Shown here in pieces: positions 62,348 through 64,000 of a DNA stretch of 64,000 nucleotides. The stretch is from an uncultured Lachnospiraceae bacterium (GTDB lineage Bacteria > Bacillota > Clostridia > Lachnospirales > Lachnospiraceae). How positions within the stretch are numbered: the first letter of the stretch is position 1; every line of letters begins with the position of its first letter. The notes beneath the pieces were generated by a model. It did not search any database, was not told the DNA's origin, and saw only the letters and a program-made list of their open reading frames with translations. The translations under genes were made by a program, and so were the position numbers. The DNA lies in contig CALWLN010000025.1 in assembly GCA_944381535.1 (NCBI GenBank), positions 1 to 64,000 of the forward strand. The letters run 5' to 3'.

Positions 62348-63214
62348 ATGGATACACCAATTGCAATGACGGACAGCTACTATTTTTCAAAGGACAGAAT
62401 CGTTCTGACACAGGCTCAGCTACGGATTCCGGGCCTTGCCATGTTCGGAAGACATACGATAAAATCCGCCATTTCTCCTCTCTCAACTCACTATCACCCC
62501 CACTGCTTCGAGGTAACCTTCGTTTTAAAAGGAACAGTTACCTTTTCCGTGGACGGTACGGATTACCATTTGAAGGGCGGAGATATTTTCCTCACCTTTC
62601 CGGACGAGGTGCACAGCACAAACCTGAATCCGGTCTCCATCAGCAAGCTGATCTGGTTTCAGATAGACAGCTGTGTCACAGACCATCTTCTGTTTCTGGA
62701 CAAAGCCACCGGAACACTGCTACAGAAGCAGCTGTATTCGCTGCCGTCCCGAATCCTCTCCATGTCCTCCGCCATGCCGCAGCTTGCGGAAGAAGCCTTT
62801 GAACATGCCCTTCATCAAACTTCTCCCCGGCTAACGGCCTCCTACCTTGCTCTGATCTTGCAGCTCTTAACCAACAGTGCCGCAGACACCCACACTCCTC
62901 TGACCCTGGATATCCAGCAGTCCCTGGACTATATTTCATGTCATCTTACGGAGCAGATTTCCCTGGACGAACTAGCCGCCCTGTGCCATTTATCCGTCTC
63001 CGCATACAAACAGAAATTTAAGCTCCAGACGGGCATCACTCCCAGAAATTATATCAATATGAAAAAAATCGAGCTGGCCAAGCAGCTTCTGGATTCCGGC
63101 TGCGCCATCACGGATACCGCCATGCGGTTGGGCTTTAACACCAGCAATTACTTCTCCACCGTATTTAAAAAATATGCCTTTCAAACGCCCTCTGAATATG
63201 TACGCCGTTTATAA
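62348..63214 (+). CDS. AraC-family transcriptional regulator
   Basis: A 288-residue regulator with a cupin domain (HYHPHCFEVTFVLKGTVTFS, GGDIFLTFPDEVHST) and a C-terminal pair of helix-turn-helix motifs (ISLDELAALCHLSVSAYKQK, ITDTAMRLGFNTSNYFSTVF). GGAGAGGAG precedes the ATG. It stands between the divergent dehydrogenase gene and the uroporphyrinogen-decarboxylase-family gene in the same direction, and may regulate either. Confidence 0.92.
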   Translation: MDTPIAMTDSYYFSKDRIVLTQAQLRIPGLAMFGRHTIKSAISPLSTHYHPHCFEVTFVLKGTVTFSVDGTDYHLKGGDIFLTFPDEVHSTNLNPVSISKLIWFQIDSCVTDHLLFLDKATGTLLQKQLYSLPSRILSMSSAMPQLAEEAFEHALHQTSPRLTASYLALILQLLTNSAADTHTPLTLDIQQSLDYISCHLTEQISLDELAALCHLSVSAYKQKFKLQTGITPRNYINMKKIELAKQLLDSGCAITDTAMRLGFNTSNYFSTVFKKYAFQTPSEYVRRL

Positions 63215-63220
63215 ATTTGT

Positions 63221-63266
63221 ACATTCGACGCATGTGAATGTTTTTTCTTTTTTTATTTGCTATAAT
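63221..63266 (+). promoter_or_regulatory. Extended -10 promoter and dyad before the URO-D-family gene
   Basis: TGCTATAAT (TATAAT 63261-63266) without a good -35, and just upstream an inverted repeat ACATTC (63221-63226) / GAATGT (63236-63241) at the activator position, about 40 bases before the -10. Confidence 0.5.
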
Positions 63267-63363
63267 TTAAGCAGAAAACTTGCAGGCGCTTTTATTCAAA
63301 CGGGAACATGGCTTGTCAAATGATGTCTGTCCCACAAAAATTAATAAAAACGGAGGTTGTGCA

Positions 63364-64000
63364 TATGAGCGCGTTTGAACCAAACTATCAACACATCGTA
63401 GATGCGGCCAGAAATGTGGAAGCGGCCAGAATTCCCCTATATGAGCATAATGTTGACCCGGGCAAAATAGCCGAGATCATCGGCAGAGATTTCGTTCCCC
63501 TGATGAATGGTTCCGATTCCGATTTGGATGAGTTCTTCCATTACTATTGTAACTTTTTTAAAGATTATGGCTATGACGTCGTAACCTTTGAGTGTTGTAT
63601 CGGAGGGGCCATGCCGGGAGCCGGTGCCCTGGGCGACAGCCGTGTGGACCCGGTCATCAAGGATGCCGCTGATTTTGCCAACTATCCCTGGGATGAGATT
63701 CCCGATCTGTATTTTCAGAAATTTGGAAAACAATTTGAGGCCTTGCGGCGACAGATGCCCGCCGGCATGAAAGCCATCGGCGGCGTTGGAAACGGTATTT
63801 TTGAATGTGTACAGGATTTGGTTGGTTATCAGAACCTTTGTTACCTGTCCGTGGATGATGAGGAACTGTACGCGCAGCTCTTTCAGAAGGTGGGACAGAC
63901 CAATCTGGCCATCTGGAAACGCTTTATGAAGGAGTATGGAGATATCTACTGCGTACTCCGGTTCGGAGACGACCTGGGTTATAAAATGAATACCCTGCTC
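63364..64000 (+). CDS. Uroporphyrinogen decarboxylase-family protein (partial, runs off the end)
   Basis: Begins MSAFEPNYQHIVDAARNVEA after CGGAGG, and is open to the window end (212 codons seen). The sequence (RIPLYEHNVDPGKIAEIIGR, GYDVVTFECCIGGAMPGAGA, NYPWDEIPDLYFQKFG, VGNGIFECVQDLVGYQNLCY, LRFGDDLGYKMNTL) matches the URO-D/MtaA-like superfamily. Members with this kind of gene context in Clostridia are usually corrinoid-linked methyltransferases or sugar-associated relatives rather than haem enzymes. The 3' end, with the deciding metal ligands, is missing here. Confidence 0.85.

Noticed and set aside
62148..62486. 112-codon minus-strand frame between the dehydrogenase and AraC genes
   Set aside because: It overlaps the AraC start and both divergent promoters, with no family match or ribosome site.

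Overview
The window looks like a chromosomal segment of a spore-forming Lachnospiraceae-type Clostridium (Firmicutes). Evidence: the paired glgC/glgD genes next to spoVG, a GerA/SpoVAF germination-type protein, a DnaD-like plus DnaC/DnaI-like primosome pair, class II (B12-dependent) ribonucleotide reductase, the small cysteine-bearing protein usually mislabelled Hsp90 in this group, an M-box riboswitch on mgtA, and the rpmJ-rpsM-rpsK-rpsD-rpoA-rplQ block. Core genes are GC-rich; several inserted or decaying patches are clearly AT-rich. No rRNA or tRNA gene was seen.

Layout. 0-1 kb: a broken AlbA_2/ATPase regulator. 1.1-3.9 kb: spoVG-glgD-glgC (minus strand), divergent from murC. 5.5-8 kb: four perfect DnaA boxes in front of a dnaD-dnaC-like pair. 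8-16.8 kb: prs, an HPr variant, a CDF transporter, spoVAF, a 5'-truncated M20 amidohydrolase, an AGCS symporter, a TtcA-like PP-loop enzyme and a YkgJ-type protein. 16.8-18.9 kb: a PadR/DUF2812 pair whose regulator carries an amber codon, and a dead KilA-N gene. 19-25.3 kb: nrdJ with tandem NrdR boxes, and mgtA behind an M-box riboswitch. 25.3-31 kb: a two-component system followed by a lipoprotein and a three-gene ABC transporter, resembling peptide-antibiotic sensing and resistance loci.

31-46.7 kb is the accessory part. It holds an Rpn-type pseudogene, an MFS transporter, and three copies (32.0, 46.2 and 46.5 kb) of a 240-320 bp snap-back element with a conserved core, co-varying arms and 8-bp direct repeats around two copies. 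It also holds a three-repeat orphan CRISPR array (33.9 kb), a RhuM-family gene, a 1518-residue nuclease-STAND-helical-repeat NTPase that looks like an Avs-type antiphage sensor, gene fragments (RlmD tail, YhcG tail), and one stray CRISPR repeat at 40.86 kb. The defence-like cassette is therefore bracketed by copies of one CRISPR repeat. SEC-C and DUF6155 genes, rlmD, yhaM and a catalytically dead HtrA homologue follow.

46.7-64 kb returns to housekeeping: mutS2, an OmpR/HK pair, a heterodimeric ABC exporter, an AraC regulator, an aldose epimerase homologue, the alpha-operon ribosomal genes (with unusual stacked hairpins between rpoA and rplQ), a zinc alcohol dehydrogenase, a second AraC regulator and a uroporphyrinogen-decarboxylase-family gene running off the end. 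Several genes appear to start with TTG behind a good Shine-Dalgarno sequence (glgC, the CDF gene, the 49.9-kb kinase).
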